A DNA stretch of 64,000 nucleotides, from NCBI RefSeq assembly GCF_003143555.1, contig NZ_CP029347.1, positions 62,001-126,000 of the forward strand. The letters are read 5' to 3'. Source of the DNA: Saliniradius amylolyticus. Lineage in GTDB: Bacteria > Pseudomonadota > Gammaproteobacteria > Enterobacterales > Alteromonadaceae. Numbering within the stretch: position 1 is the first letter of the stretch; each line of letters starts with the position of its first letter. The notes under the pieces are model-generated. The model worked only from the letters and a program-made list of their open reading frames with translations. It was not told the origin of the DNA and searched no databases. Positions 7,907-16,591 of the stretch are shown in pieces. Position numbers and translations under genes: made by a program.

Positions 7907-10348
7907 CTAGGCTTCTTGTAGCAGCTCATTTAAATGAACCGCTACGCTTGGATCGATCAATGCCAGTACCTGCTTCTGCAACTCACTGCTTTCGGCTGAA
8001 TGTCGATAACCTCCATCATCGGTTTCGGCCAGTAACTCCTGCTCTTTAAGGCTGTTTACGAAGGTCGCCAGCACATTCTTGTCGTAGAACTCAGGTGCAT
8101 TCAGGCCGTTGACCACCGACAGGTGTTCCGCAAGGCGTCGGCTCTCTTTCTCCAGCGCATTCCGGCTCAGGTTGCGATGTTTTTCCATCAGGGTGAGCAC
8201 CAATGCATAACGCTGTAACGTGGGCTGGATGGTCTGATTCAGAATATTCAATGCGCCATAGGCGTTGGACGTGCGGCTTGCCGGAAATACTTTGGGGCCG
8301 CGCTGCTCCAGTAAGCCCATTTGCTTGAGGGTTTTCAGCATCGTTTCGGCGTACTCCACGGCCTGGCCGGTATCCATATAAATGGAGAGCTCACGCCTGA
8401 GCAGAGGATAGAGCTGCTCAATGAGGGTCATAATGGTCGTGCGTTCGGCGCCATGGTGGGCGATACAAATAGCCGCGATCAGTCCGGGAACGGCAAACAG
8501 ATGCAGGATGTTATTGCGGTAGTAGGTATGAATGATGGCGTTATAATCATCCAGCGCCAGTACTCGCCCGAATTCGTTATGGGTTACCGTCAGCTTATTC
8601 AGACTGACCACATGCTCCAATACTTCGGCCGCATCTTGCTCTGGTAGGGAAATATCCCTGCTAAAGGGAGCCTGGGTCAATAAGTCGATAAACTGTTCGA
8701 GACTATAGGTTAGTTCTTTGTCGGTAAGTGCCCGTTTCTCAGACGCCAGCAGGCAAAGTGACACCAGAGCCATGCCGTTGACTGAAGCCGCCTGGTTGAT
8801 TCGGTGCATCATGGTCTGAGCTAACGCGCTGACCGCCGGGTTCATCCAGGAGGGCTTTTTATCACTGTCTTCGGTGTCACGCCACTGAGGCACCTGCTCA
8901 TCCAGGAATGAGTTAAGAGTCACTGGGTCGCCAAAGTTCAGATAGCCATGGCCGTAATTTTTAAGCTTACGCAGGGCCGAGAAAACCTGACCGAAAGACT
9001 CTTTCTGCTTGTTTTTACCCTTAAGCTCTTTCAGGTAGCTGCCTAGCTCCATCACATTCTCATAGCCGATGTAAACGGGGACCAGTGTCACAGGACGACG
9101 GGTGCCGCGTAGTACTCCCTGTAAGGTCATGGCGAGCATTCCGGTTTTGGGAGGTAGCAGTCGGCCGGTACGGCTGCGTCCACCTTCAGGGTAGTACTTG
9201 ACCGGGTAGCCGCGGTCGAAAAGAAATTGAAGGTATTCCTTAAATACGGCGGTGTAGAGCTTGTTGCCGCCGAAGCTTCGGCGCAGGAAAAAAGCGCCGC
9301 CCCGACGAAAGATACCACCCACAGGCCAGAAGTTCAGGTTGATACCGGCGGCAATATGAGGTGTGGCCAGGCCTTCATGATAGATCACATAGGTCAGTAG
9401 TAAGTAGTCCATATGGCTTCGGTGACAGGGCACATAGACGATCTCATGTCCCTTGCGCGCCAGCTCCCTGACCCGGGCTGCGTTGTGGACTTCGATGCCA
9501 TTGTAGATCTTGTTCCAGACCCGGGTGAGAAGTCGGTCGGCCAGGCGTATCAGTCCCTCACGATAATCGGCGGCAATTTCCGTCAGGTAACTTCTGGCCC
9601 GTTGGCGGGCTTCGTCCACAGACACCTTCTTGCCCTTATGCTCTTCGGCAATGGCAGCTTTCACGGCCGGGCTACCGAGAATGGCATTTTGCAATTGTTC
9701 GCGGCTGATCAGCCTGGGGCCGGTCATAGACTCGCTGCGCCGGTAAAAGTGGGTGCGTGCCACGCGGATAAGCTTGTGGGCTACCTGAATATCGGTACCT
9801 TTATCCTGTGCAATACGCTGTGACGATACTGCACGACTGAAGCAGACGGCGTTATCCCGACCCAGAAATAATACAATCAATAACTTTCTCAGCCAGCTGG
9901 GTGCTGCGCGGTCCGCCAATAGCTCGGTCCAGCCTGAGGTTGTCTTGCCGGGAGCACGCCCCCAAAAAACCGATACCGGCAGAATTTGAAAGTCCAGCTC
10001 CGGATGTTGACGCTGCAGGTTCATCAATTCGCTGAAACGGTTCGCGGCATCGGTCGCGGCCACTTTACGAGAGAACAACCCCTGTGGCTTGTTTAAATAC
10101 ACCGTGGCAGGAAAGGTTTGAGCGGCCAGAGTGACCCTGTCCGTTGGATCGGTCAGACCCTTGTCGCGGCAGCTGTTTCTCAGTGCCAACAGATCACTGG
10201 AGGATCGGGTATTTAACAGGTACAACACCGGACGATTAGGATCGATGCCTAATTCTTCTTCTATATCCGCGGGAATGGTCTTGGTCCGTACCAGTAATCG
10301 GTTAGGGATACTAACCAGCGTCAGCCAGAATCGCTGTAGCCAGCTCAT
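7907..10348 (-). CDS. plsB: Glycerol-3-phosphate 1-O-acyltransferase
   Basis: PlsB transfers an acyl chain to sn-1 of glycerol-3-phosphate, starting phospholipid synthesis at the inner membrane. The 813-residue length is normal for the long gammaproteobacterial form. The acyltransferase block is clear: CHRSHMDYLLL (HX4D motif), GIFRRGGAFFLRRSF, PEGGRSRTGRLLPPKTG and VPVYIGYE. The gene is divergent from lexA with a short promoter gap, as plsB is from the dgkA-lexA unit in E. coli; dgkA is absent here. Confidence 0.96.
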   Translation of the reverse strand: MSWLQRFWLTLVSIPNRLLVRTKTIPADIEEELGIDPNRPVLYLLNTRSSSDLLALRNSCRDKGLTDPTDRVTLAAQTFPATVYLNKPQGLFSRKVAATDAANRFSELMNLQRQHPELDFQILPVSVFWGRAPGKTTSGWTELLADRAAPSWLRKLLIVLFLGRDNAVCFSRAVSSQRIAQDKGTDIQVAHKLIRVARTHFYRRSESMTGPRLISREQLQNAILGSPAVKAAIAEEHKGKKVSVDEARQRARSYLTEIAADYREGLIRLADRLLTRVWNKIYNGIEVHNAARVRELARKGHEIVYVPCHRSHMDYLLLTYVIYHEGLATPHIAAGINLNFWPVGGIFRRGGAFFLRRSFGGNKLYTAVFKEYLQFLFDRGYPVKYYPEGGRSRTGRLLPPKTGMLAMTLQGVLRGTRRPVTLVPVYIGYENVMELGSYLKELKGKNKQKESFGQVFSALRKLKNYGHGYLNFGDPVTLNSFLDEQVPQWRDTEDSDKKPSWMNPAVSALAQTMMHRINQAASVNGMALVSLCLLASEKRALTDKELTYSLEQFIDLLTQAPFSRDISLPEQDAAEVLEHVVSLNKLTVTHNEFGRVLALDDYNAIIHTYYRNNILHLFAVPGLIAAICIAHHGAERTTIMTLIEQLYPLLRRELSIYMDTGQAVEYAETMLKTLKQMGLLEQRGPKVFPASRTSNAYGALNILNQTIQPTLQRYALVLTLMEKHRNLSRNALEKESRRLAEHLSVVNGLNAPEFYDKNVLATFVNSLKEQELLAETDDGGYRHSAESSELQKQVLALIDPSVAVHLNELLQEA

Positions 10349-10431
10349 TTGTCGTTACTTCCTTCGCCATAAGAGTGCGCGAAGCATAGCATCTGAGGTA
10401 AAAATTGTCGCGACTTGCGATTTACTAACAA

Positions 10432-10468
10432 CTGGATATACTGACAGTAAAACTGTATGGAAAGACAG
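10432..10468 (+). promoter_or_regulatory. Two tandem LexA boxes (SOS operator)
   Basis: Box 1 is CTGGATATACTGACAG (10432-10447), one change from the CTGT-N8-ACAG consensus. Box 2 is CTGTATGGAAAGACAG (10453-10468), a perfect CTGT-N8-ACAG. The box starts are 21 bases apart, the same geometry as the paired boxes in front of E. coli lexA. Box 2 covers the likely ribosome binding site (GGAAAG, seven bases before ATG 10472), so bound LexA would lie over the translation start region. Confidence 0.85.
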
Positions 10469-10471
10469 GCT

Positions 10472-11101
10472 ATGCGACCGCTAACTCCAAGACAGCAGGA
10501 AATCCTGCAACTGATTAAAGACAACATCGCCGACACGGGTATGCCGCCAACACGGGCCGAAATCGCCCGGCGTTTAGGCTTTAAGTCGGCTAATGCGGCT
10601 GAAGAACACCTTAAGGCTCTGGCCCGCAAGGGCGCCATTGAGATCATGCCGGGCACCTCCAGAGGGATACGGCTGCTGACTCCTATTGACGAGCCTGAGC
10701 CGGAAGCGGAAGGGTTGCCGCTTATTGGGCGCGTGGCGGCCGGTGAGCCTATATTGGCGGTGGAGCATGTGGAAAGTCATTATCAGGTGGACCCTCAGCT
10801 ATTCCGCCCCCATGCCGACTTTTTACTGCGTGTTAACGGTGACAGTATGAAAGATATCGGTATTCTGGACGGTGACTTGCTGGCGGTACACCGCACGGTG
10901 GATGTGCATAACGGTCAGGTTGTGGTAGCCCGTGTGGATGAAGACGTCACTGTCAAACGTCTGGAGCGCAAAGGCAAAACCCAGATTCTATTGCACGCCG
11001 AAAATGAGCAGTATGCGCCTATTAAGGTGGATCTGGCCAGTCAGCCGTTCGCCATCGAAGGTATTGCGGTAGGTGTTATCCGCAATCAGAGTTGGAATTA
11101 A
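10472..11101 (+). CDS. lexA: SOS-response repressor and self-cleaving protease LexA
   Basis: The 209-residue protein has the winged helix DNA-binding domain (about residues 1-65, with [13 protein letters not shown] and [14 protein letters not shown]) and the S24 latent peptidase domain. The cleavage site is Ala90-Gly91 (GRVAAGEP), the nucleophile Ser125 (NGDSMKD) and the general base Lys162 (VTVKRLE), each shifted six residues from E. coli. The ATG at 10472 is chosen because [10 protein letters not shown] aligns with the E. coli start MKALTARQQE; an ATG at 10457 lies inside LexA box 2. The gene is autoregulated by the two upstream boxes. Confidence 0.97.
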   Translation: MRPLTPRQQEILQLIKDNIADTGMPPTRAEIARRLGFKSANAAEEHLKALARKGAIEIMPGTSRGIRLLTPIDEPEPEAEGLPLIGRVAAGEPILAVEHVESHYQVDPQLFRPHADFLLRVNGDSMKDIGILDGDLLAVHRTVDVHNGQVVVARVDEDVTVKRLERKGKTQILLHAENEQYAPIKVDLASQPFAIEGIAVGVIRNQSWN

Positions 11102-11460
11102 CTCAGGACCTTACCAATAAGTATGATCATTCAATGGCAGAGGTGGGAGTCTGTCGTTGAATGATTGTCTTGACCCAACCGCCTCGGAGCTGCATCGAGG
11201 TAAAATCCGCACTGTCGAAAAAACTTCATATTTTAAATACTTAGCTTGGACCTTGATGAAAACAGGGGATCTGGCTATTTATTCATCGCCTGATGTATTT
11301 TTATCCATAAAGGGCTGGACATTGCCCCCCTGTTTGCGCAATTCTTATACCGCTTTTAACAGAAAAATAACAATGCTGCGGTTTTCTTAACGAAAACCCG
11401 TTGGTGATCTGCTACCGGCGGACATCAGACAGCGTTAACTTCTGACAGAGGAGATGTCAC
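11102..11460. other. Intergenic region between lexA and coxB with a 9-bp inverted repeat
   Basis: No convincing gene is present in these 359 bases. An exact inverted repeat, ATCATTCAA (11126-11134) and TTGAATGAT (11157-11165), flanks a 22-base loop just after lexA. It lacks a T-run, so it could be a weak terminator or a cis-regulatory structure. The middle part (about 11215-11310) is AT-rich and probably holds the cox promoter, but no clear -35/-10 pair could be assigned. Confidence 0.5.
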
Positions 11461-12597
11461 GTGGGCAGAAGTGTAATCACTGCGCTATTTAGTACACTCA
11501 TCAGCTTTGCTGCTGGTGCTGAACAGCAGCGAAGTAATCTGAACCTGCGCCAGGGGGTCACAGATATCAGCGGTCAGGTTTATGACCTGCATATGACCAT
11601 ATTCTGGATCTGTGTGGTGATCGGGGTCATTGTATTCGGGGCCATGTTGTATGCCTTGATCTTTCACCGTAAGTCCAAAGGGGCCAAACCGGCTAACTTC
11701 CACGAGAGTGTTAAGGTGGAAATTGCATGGACTGTGGTGCCTTTCCTGATTCTGGTCGGTATGGCTGTACCCGCGACCAAGACGCTCATTGCCATGGAGG
11801 ACACCAGCAAGCCTGATGTGACCGTATTGGTAACCGGCTCCCAATGGAAGTGGCATTACAAATACATGGATTCCAATGTGGACTATTACTCCCTGTTGGC
11901 TACGCGTCCCGAAGAGATCAGTAACAAATTTGATAAAGGCGAAAACTATCTGCTAGAGGTCGATCGTCCTCTCGTGATCCCCACAGACCGTAAGGTGCGT
12001 TTCCTGATCACATCCGACGATGTGATCCACAGTTGGTGGGTGCCTGATTTTGCCGTTAAGAAAGACGCCAACCCAGGCTTTATCAACGAGGCCTGGACCC
12101 GAGTGGATGAGCCTGGCATTTACCGCGGCCAGTGTGCCGAGCTTTGCGGCAAGGACCACGGTTTTATGCCTGTGGTGGTGATCGCCAAAGAGCCTGCCGA
12201 ATATCAACAATGGCTGAGCGAGCAAGAAGCTATTGTGCGCAAGCAGAAAGAAGAAGAACAGAAGTTGCTGGCCATGAATATGGAAATGGATGAGCTGATG
12301 GATCTCGGCGAGCGAGTTTATCAATCAGCCTGTGCTGCCTGTCACCAGCCCAACGGTGAGGGTCTGCCCGGTGCCTTCCCGGCTTTGAAAGGAAGTCAGA
12401 TTGTACTGGAAGACATGCAAAAGCATATCGACATCGTGGTTAATGGCGTTTCGGGTACTTCCATGCAGGCTTTCGGCAAACAGCTGAGTCTGAAGGAGCT
12501 GGCCGCAGTCATTACATACGAGCGTAATGCTTGGGGTAATAACACCGGCGAGACCGTACAGGCAAAAGACGTCAACGCACTGATGACTGGCGAATAG
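11461..12597 (+). CDS. coxB: Cytochrome c oxidase subunit II with fused cytochrome c domain
   Basis: Subunit II takes electrons through its CuA centre and passes them to subunit I. The 378-residue protein has a signal peptide, two membrane helices (about 45-67 and 86-108), a CuA cupredoxin domain with His190 (HSWWVPDF), Cys225, Cys229, His233 and Met236 (CAELCGKDHGFM), then a coiled linker. At the C-terminus is a cytochrome c domain with heme motif CAACH (291-295) and likely axial Met335. The fusion marks a caa3-like arrangement. Start is GTG at 11461 with GAGGAG upstream. It heads the oxidase operon. Confidence 0.95.
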   Translation: MGRSVITALFSTLISFAAGAEQQRSNLNLRQGVTDISGQVYDLHMTIFWICVVIGVIVFGAMLYALIFHRKSKGAKPANFHESVKVEIAWTVVPFLILVGMAVPATKTLIAMEDTSKPDVTVLVTGSQWKWHYKYMDSNVDYYSLLATRPEEISNKFDKGENYLLEVDRPLVIPTDRKVRFLITSDDVIHSWWVPDFAVKKDANPGFINEAWTRVDEPGIYRGQCAELCGKDHGFMPVVVIAKEPAEYQQWLSEQEAIVRKQKEEEQKLLAMNMEMDELMDLGERVYQSACAACHQPNGEGLPGAFPALKGSQIVLEDMQKHIDIVVNGVSGTSMQAFGKQLSLKELAAVITYERNAWGNNTGETVQAKDVNALMTGE

Positions 12598-12606
12598 GAG
12601 AATCCA

Positions 12607-14196
12607 ATGAGCACTGTAGCAGATGACCTGCATCACGATGAGCATCATGATCACAAGCCAGGCGGTATAACGCGTTGGCTGTTTACTACTAACCATAAAG
12701 ACATTGGCACCTTATACCTGTGGTTCGCTTTCATCATGTTTCTGGTGGGCGGCAGTATGGCCATGGTGATACGGGCCGAACTGTTTCAACCCGGTCTGCA
12801 GATTGTTGACCCCAATTTCTTTAACCAGATGACCACGGTCCATGGCCTGATTATGGTGTTTGGCGCGGTGATGCCCGCCTTTACCGGATTGGCCAACTGG
12901 ATGATTCCAATGATGATCGGTGCGCCGGATATGGCGCTACCGCGCATGAACAACTGGAGTTTCTGGATCCTGCCGTTTGCGTTTGCCATTTTGATCGGCT
13001 CGCTGTTTTTAGAAGGTGGTGGTCCTAACTTTGGCTGGACTTTCTATGCGCCGTTATCCACCACGTACAGTAACGACAGCACGGCGCTGTTTGTGTTCTC
13101 GGTGCACATCATGGGTATCTCCTCGATCATGGGTGCCATCAATGTGATCGTGACCATCTTCAATATGCGTGCTCCGGGCATGACCCTGATGAAGATGCCG
13201 TTATTCGTATGGACCTGGCTAATCACCGCCTTCCTGCTGATTGCAGTAATGCCGGTTCTGGCAGGTGCGGTGACCATGGTTCTGACCGATAAGTTCTTCG
13301 GTACCAGCTTTTTCGATGCGGCCGGGGGCGGTGACCCTGTGATGTTCCAGCATATTTTCTGGTTCTTTGGGCACCCCGAGGTTTACATTATGATTCTGCC
13401 AGCGTTCGGCATTATCTCGCAGATCGTACCCACCTTCTCCCGTAAGAAGCTGTTCGGCTACAGCTCTATGGTTTACGCGACGGCCTCAATCGCTTTATTG
13501 TCATTTGTGGTTTGGGCGCACCATATGTTCACCACGGGCATGCCATTATTTGCCGAGATGTTTTTCATGTTCGCCACTATGCTGATCTCGGTTCCCACCG
13601 GGGTGAAAGTGTTTAACTGGGTCGCGACCATGTGGCGAGGCTCCATCAGCTTCGAGATGCCGATGATGTTTGCCCTGGCCTTTATCGTGCTGTTTACCAT
13701 CGGTGGTTTCTCGGGGCTAATGCTGGCCATTACACCGGTGGACTTCCAATACCATGACACTTACTTTGTCGTGGCACACTTCCACTATGTACTGGTCACT
13801 GGGGCGATATTTTCGCTGATGGCGGCAACCTATTATTGGCTGCCCAAGTGGACCGGGGTGATGTATGACATGTCTCTGGCACGCTGGCATTTCTGGAGTT
13901 CGTTGATTTCGGTGAACGTGCTGTTCTTCCCCATGCACTTTGTGGGGCTGGCAGGCATGCCACGCCGGATCCCGGATTACTCGCTACAGTTTGCCGATTT
14001 TAACCAATGGATCAGCGTGGGCGGCTTTGCCTTCGGTCTGTCGCAACTCTTCTTCCTGGCGTTGGTCATTAAAGCCTGTAAGAAGAAGGGTGAGCAGGTG
14101 CCCGCCAAGGTCTGGGACGGTGCCGAAGGCCTGGAGTGGGAAGTGCCCTCACCGGCGCCTTACCACACCTTTGACACTCCACCGGAGGTGAAATAA
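12607..14196 (+). CDS. coxA: Cytochrome c oxidase subunit I
   Basis: This is the catalytic heme-copper subunit (529 residues, 12 membrane helices). Visible ligands are His79 (heme a, TVHGLIM), the CuB/cross-link motif GHPEVY (His256, Tyr260), the His305-His306 CuB pair (VVWAHHMF) and His391/His393 (HFHYVL) for heme a3 and heme a. Glu258 in GHPEVY marks an A1-type oxidase with a D-pathway glutamate. The histidine-rich N-terminus (DDLHHDEHHDHK) is unusual and could bind metal. It follows coxB by nine bases. Confidence 0.97.
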   Translation: MSTVADDLHHDEHHDHKPGGITRWLFTTNHKDIGTLYLWFAFIMFLVGGSMAMVIRAELFQPGLQIVDPNFFNQMTTVHGLIMVFGAVMPAFTGLANWMIPMMIGAPDMALPRMNNWSFWILPFAFAILIGSLFLEGGGPNFGWTFYAPLSTTYSNDSTALFVFSVHIMGISSIMGAINVIVTIFNMRAPGMTLMKMPLFVWTWLITAFLLIAVMPVLAGAVTMVLTDKFFGTSFFDAAGGGDPVMFQHIFWFFGHPEVYIMILPAFGIISQIVPTFSRKKLFGYSSMVYATASIALLSFVVWAHHMFTTGMPLFAEMFFMFATMLISVPTGVKVFNWVATMWRGSISFEMPMMFALAFIVLFTIGGFSGLMLAITPVDFQYHDTYFVVAHFHYVLVTGAIFSLMAATYYWLPKWTGVMYDMSLARWHFWSSLISVNVLFFPMHFVGLAGMPRRIPDYSLQFADFNQWISVGGFAFGLSQLFFLALVIKACKKKGEQVPAKVWDGAEGLEWEVPSPAPYHTFDTPPEVK

Positions 14197-14198
14197 CC

Positions 14199-14753
14199 AT
14201 GAGCCAGCCGCAGAACAATACCCGCATGGTGGTGAAATTAGTTGCTATCGTCGTCGGTATGTTTGGATTTGGTTTTGCCTTAGTGCCTTTGTATGACGTT
14301 TTTTGCGACATCACCGGTATTAATGGCAAGACCAACACCACTGCGGCGGTTTATGAAGGTCAGGAAGTGGATGAGTCTCGAACGATCACGCTGGAGTTTA
14401 TAACCCGCACTAACACCGGTATGCCTTGGGAGTTTGAAGCCAGGACCCGCAAGATGACGGTACACCCCGGCGAGATGGCGATGGTGGAGTTTTATGTGCG
14501 TAACCCTACCCAGCGAGACATTATTGGCCAGGCGGTGCCTTCGGTATCGCCTGGCACGGCCGCGCTGTATCTGAACAAGACCGAGTGTTTTTGTTTTAAC
14601 CAGCAGCCGCTGAAAGCGGGCAGCGAAGCCGTGATGCCGATGAAGTTTTATATCGACCCACAACTGCCTGAGGATATTCAGTTTTTTACTCTTTCTTACA
14701 CCTTTTATGACGTATCCGAATCGTCGCAGGCCGTAGCGATGAACGGGGGCTAA
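14199..14753 (+). CDS. ctaG: Cytochrome c oxidase assembly protein CtaG/Cox11 (CuB insertion)
   Basis: CtaG delivers copper to the CuB site of subunit I from the periplasmic side. The 184-residue protein has a single N-terminal membrane helix (about 12-34, ending PLYDVFCDITG), an immunoglobulin-like domain and the copper-binding CFCF motif in NKTECFCFNQQPL. The start lies two bases after the coxA stop, and the position between coxA and coxC is standard for this cluster. Confidence 0.94.
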   Translation: MSQPQNNTRMVVKLVAIVVGMFGFGFALVPLYDVFCDITGINGKTNTTAAVYEGQEVDESRTITLEFITRTNTGMPWEFEARTRKMTVHPGEMAMVEFYVRNPTQRDIIGQAVPSVSPGTAALYLNKTECFCFNQQPLKAGSEAVMPMKFYIDPQLPEDIQFFTLSYTFYDVSESSQAVAMNGG

Positions 14754-14766
14754 CTCGGAGAGCAAG

Positions 14767-15645
14767 ATGTCACAACAACACGAAAAATATTATGTGCCTG
14801 CCCAAAGTCCATGGCCCATTGTGGGCGCGGTGGCGTTATTTTTAATCGCCGTAGGGGCCGGCAACTTTGTGGTGGAATCCACATCGGACAAGACCGGTTA
14901 TGGCGGCTGGACCCTGATTGCAGGCATTGCCTTGATGTTAGTGATGCTGATCGGCTGGTTTAAGAACCAGATTGATGAGTCCATGTCAGGCTTGTACAGC
15001 GCACAGCTCGGGCGTTCCTATCGTCAGGGCATGGCCTGGTTTATCTTCTCCGAGGTCATGTTCTTTGCGGCTTTCTTCGGCGCGCTGTTTTACACCCGCA
15101 TGATCGCGGTGCCCTGGTTGGGTGGTGCCTCCAACAACGCCATGACTAACGAGGTCTTGTGGCCTGGGTTTGAGGCGATGTGGCCACTGGTTCAAACCCC
15201 TGGTGGCACGGAAACCACGGCGATGGGTTGGTTCGGACTGCCGCTGTATAACACTGTGATATTATTAGCCTCGTCAGTGACCGCTCACTTTGCTCATGTT
15301 GCGCTCGAAGAGGGCAAACGAGCTAAACTGAAATGGTTCCTGGGGACGACCATTGTGCTGGGCCTTATCTTCCTAACGTTGCAGGTGGAAGAGTATGTCC
15401 ATGCCTATCGTGAGATGAATCTGACCTTGCAGTCCGGCGTCTATGGCAACACCTTCTTTATGTTGACTGGATTTCACGGAATGCATGTGACTCTGGGTAC
15501 CATCATGCTGATCGTGATGTTTTTCCGGGTACTCAAAGGGCATTTCAATAAGGATAACCAGTTTGCCTTCCAGGCCACCAGTTGGTATTGGCACTTTGTA
15601 GATGTGGTCTGGGTTATCCTGTTTGTTTTTGTTTATATACTTTGA
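14767..15645 (+). CDS. coxC: Cytochrome c oxidase subunit III
   Basis: The 292-residue protein has seven hydrophobic segments and the family hallmarks SEVMFFAAFFGALFY, VALEEGKR, QVEEYVHAY and TGFHGMHVTLGT. Subunit III stabilises the oxidase and supports proton uptake. The gene follows ctaG by 13 bases with a GGAG ribosome binding site. Its stop is one base from the stop of the oppositely oriented DUF2909 gene. Confidence 0.95.
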   Translation: MSQQHEKYYVPAQSPWPIVGAVALFLIAVGAGNFVVESTSDKTGYGGWTLIAGIALMLVMLIGWFKNQIDESMSGLYSAQLGRSYRQGMAWFIFSEVMFFAAFFGALFYTRMIAVPWLGGASNNAMTNEVLWPGFEAMWPLVQTPGGTETTAMGWFGLPLYNTVILLASSVTAHFAHVALEEGKRAKLKWFLGTTIVLGLIFLTLQVEEYVHAYREMNLTLQSGVYGNTFFMLTGFHGMHVTLGTIMLIVMFFRVLKGHFNKDNQFAFQATSWYWHFVDVVWVILFVFVYIL

Positions 15646-15646
15646 G

Positions 15647-15856
15647 TCAGTAAGGTCTTGGATTGGGCTGGATCCAGCCCAGTGCCACGGCCAGAATAAT
15701 AAATAGAATAATGGCCGCCGATAACATCACCCGGCGGCCGATAAATTGAGTCATAGAGCGTCGGCCCGGTTCATGTTTGAGCATCAGGCGCATGGCCCTA
15801 AACAGGTTGTAAATCATGACAAGCAGTAACGTCACGATGATCACTTTAACCAGCAC
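15647..15856 (-). CDS. DUF2909 twin-transmembrane small protein
   Basis: The 69-residue protein has two membrane helices (about 4-22 and 45-64) separated by a basic loop (KHEPGRRSMTQFIGRR), matching DUF2909, a family commonly found in oxidase clusters. Start is GTG at 15856 with AGGAG six bases upstream. It lies antisense inside the otherwise plus-strand cox cluster, tail to tail with coxC and only 18 bases from the surf1 start. A role in oxidase assembly is inferred from location only. Confidence 0.8.
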   Translation of the reverse strand: MLVKVIIVTLLLVMIYNLFRAMRLMLKHEPGRRSMTQFIGRRVMLSAAIILFIILAVALGWIQPNPRPY

Positions 15857-15874
15857 GTTTTTCTCCTCAGGCTT

Positions 15875-16588
15875 ATGCCGATGAAACTGAGCGCCTTACC
15901 AATCAGGGCGTTGGTGGTCACTTTGGTGGCAGTGGCTATTTTGCTGCGTCTGGGCTTTTGGCAACTGGAGCGAGCAGAACAGAAACGCCTGCGGGCCGAG
16001 CAACTTGCCGAGCGAGAGCAAACCACGCCACTCTCTTTAGAAGATGTTAGCAAACTTAATGGTGATATACGCGACTATCCGCTGCAAGTGCGTGGAGCGC
16101 TTCTCAAAGGGCGTTTGATTTACTGGGATAACCGGGTGCTTGATGGTCAGGTAGGTTACGAGGTCATCGTGCCAATGGTAACGGACGACAAAACATTGTT
16201 GGTGAACCTGGGATGGCTGGCGGCACCAGCCTATCGCGATCAGCTTCCTGACGTGAGTGTGCCCCAAGGTGTTGTGTCTCTGAAAGGGGTAATAACTCAG
16301 CCCAGCGGCAGTCCCTTAAGCCGGGAAATGGGACAAGACTCTGGCTGGCCATTACGGGTTCAGCAACCGAACATCTCCCGTCTTGAAGAGCTTCTGGAGC
16401 GACCCTTGATGAACTTCATTGTTCAGGCCGGTGAGCCTGAGCGCTTTGGTCTGGCATCTAACTGGCGGCCGGTAACCATGCCAGCGCAAAAACACGTGGG
16501 CTACGCGGTACAGTGGTTTGGTCTGGCACTGGCGGCAGTGGTGATATTTATAGTGGCTTGGCGCAAGCGCCATCAATCGAAGAGGTAA
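15875..16588 (+). CDS. SURF1-family cytochrome oxidase assembly protein
   Basis: SURF1 proteins help heme a enter subunit I. The 237-residue protein has the standard layout: an N-terminal membrane helix (about 8-26, ending LLRLGFWQLERAEQKR), a periplasmic domain with YWDNRVLDGQVGYEV and LVNLGWLA, and a C-terminal helix after HVGYAVQWFGLA. The first ATG is taken; a second in-frame ATG lies two codons later. It restarts the plus-strand cox series after the antisense DUF2909 gene. Confidence 0.92.
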   Translation: MPMKLSALPIRALVVTLVAVAILLRLGFWQLERAEQKRLRAEQLAEREQTTPLSLEDVSKLNGDIRDYPLQVRGALLKGRLIYWDNRVLDGQVGYEVIVPMVTDDKTLLVNLGWLAAPAYRDQLPDVSVPQGVVSLKGVITQPSGSPLSREMGQDSGWPLRVQQPNISRLEELLERPLMNFIVQAGEPERFGLASNWRPVTMPAQKHVGYAVQWFGLALAAVVIFIVAWRKRHQSKR

Positions 16589-16591
16589 GCA

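Noticed and set aside
11157-11390. 77-codon open frame in the lexA-coxB gap
   Set aside because: No ribosome binding site, no family pattern, and it begins inside the right arm of an inverted repeat. Checked as a possible sulA analogue; it does not resemble one.
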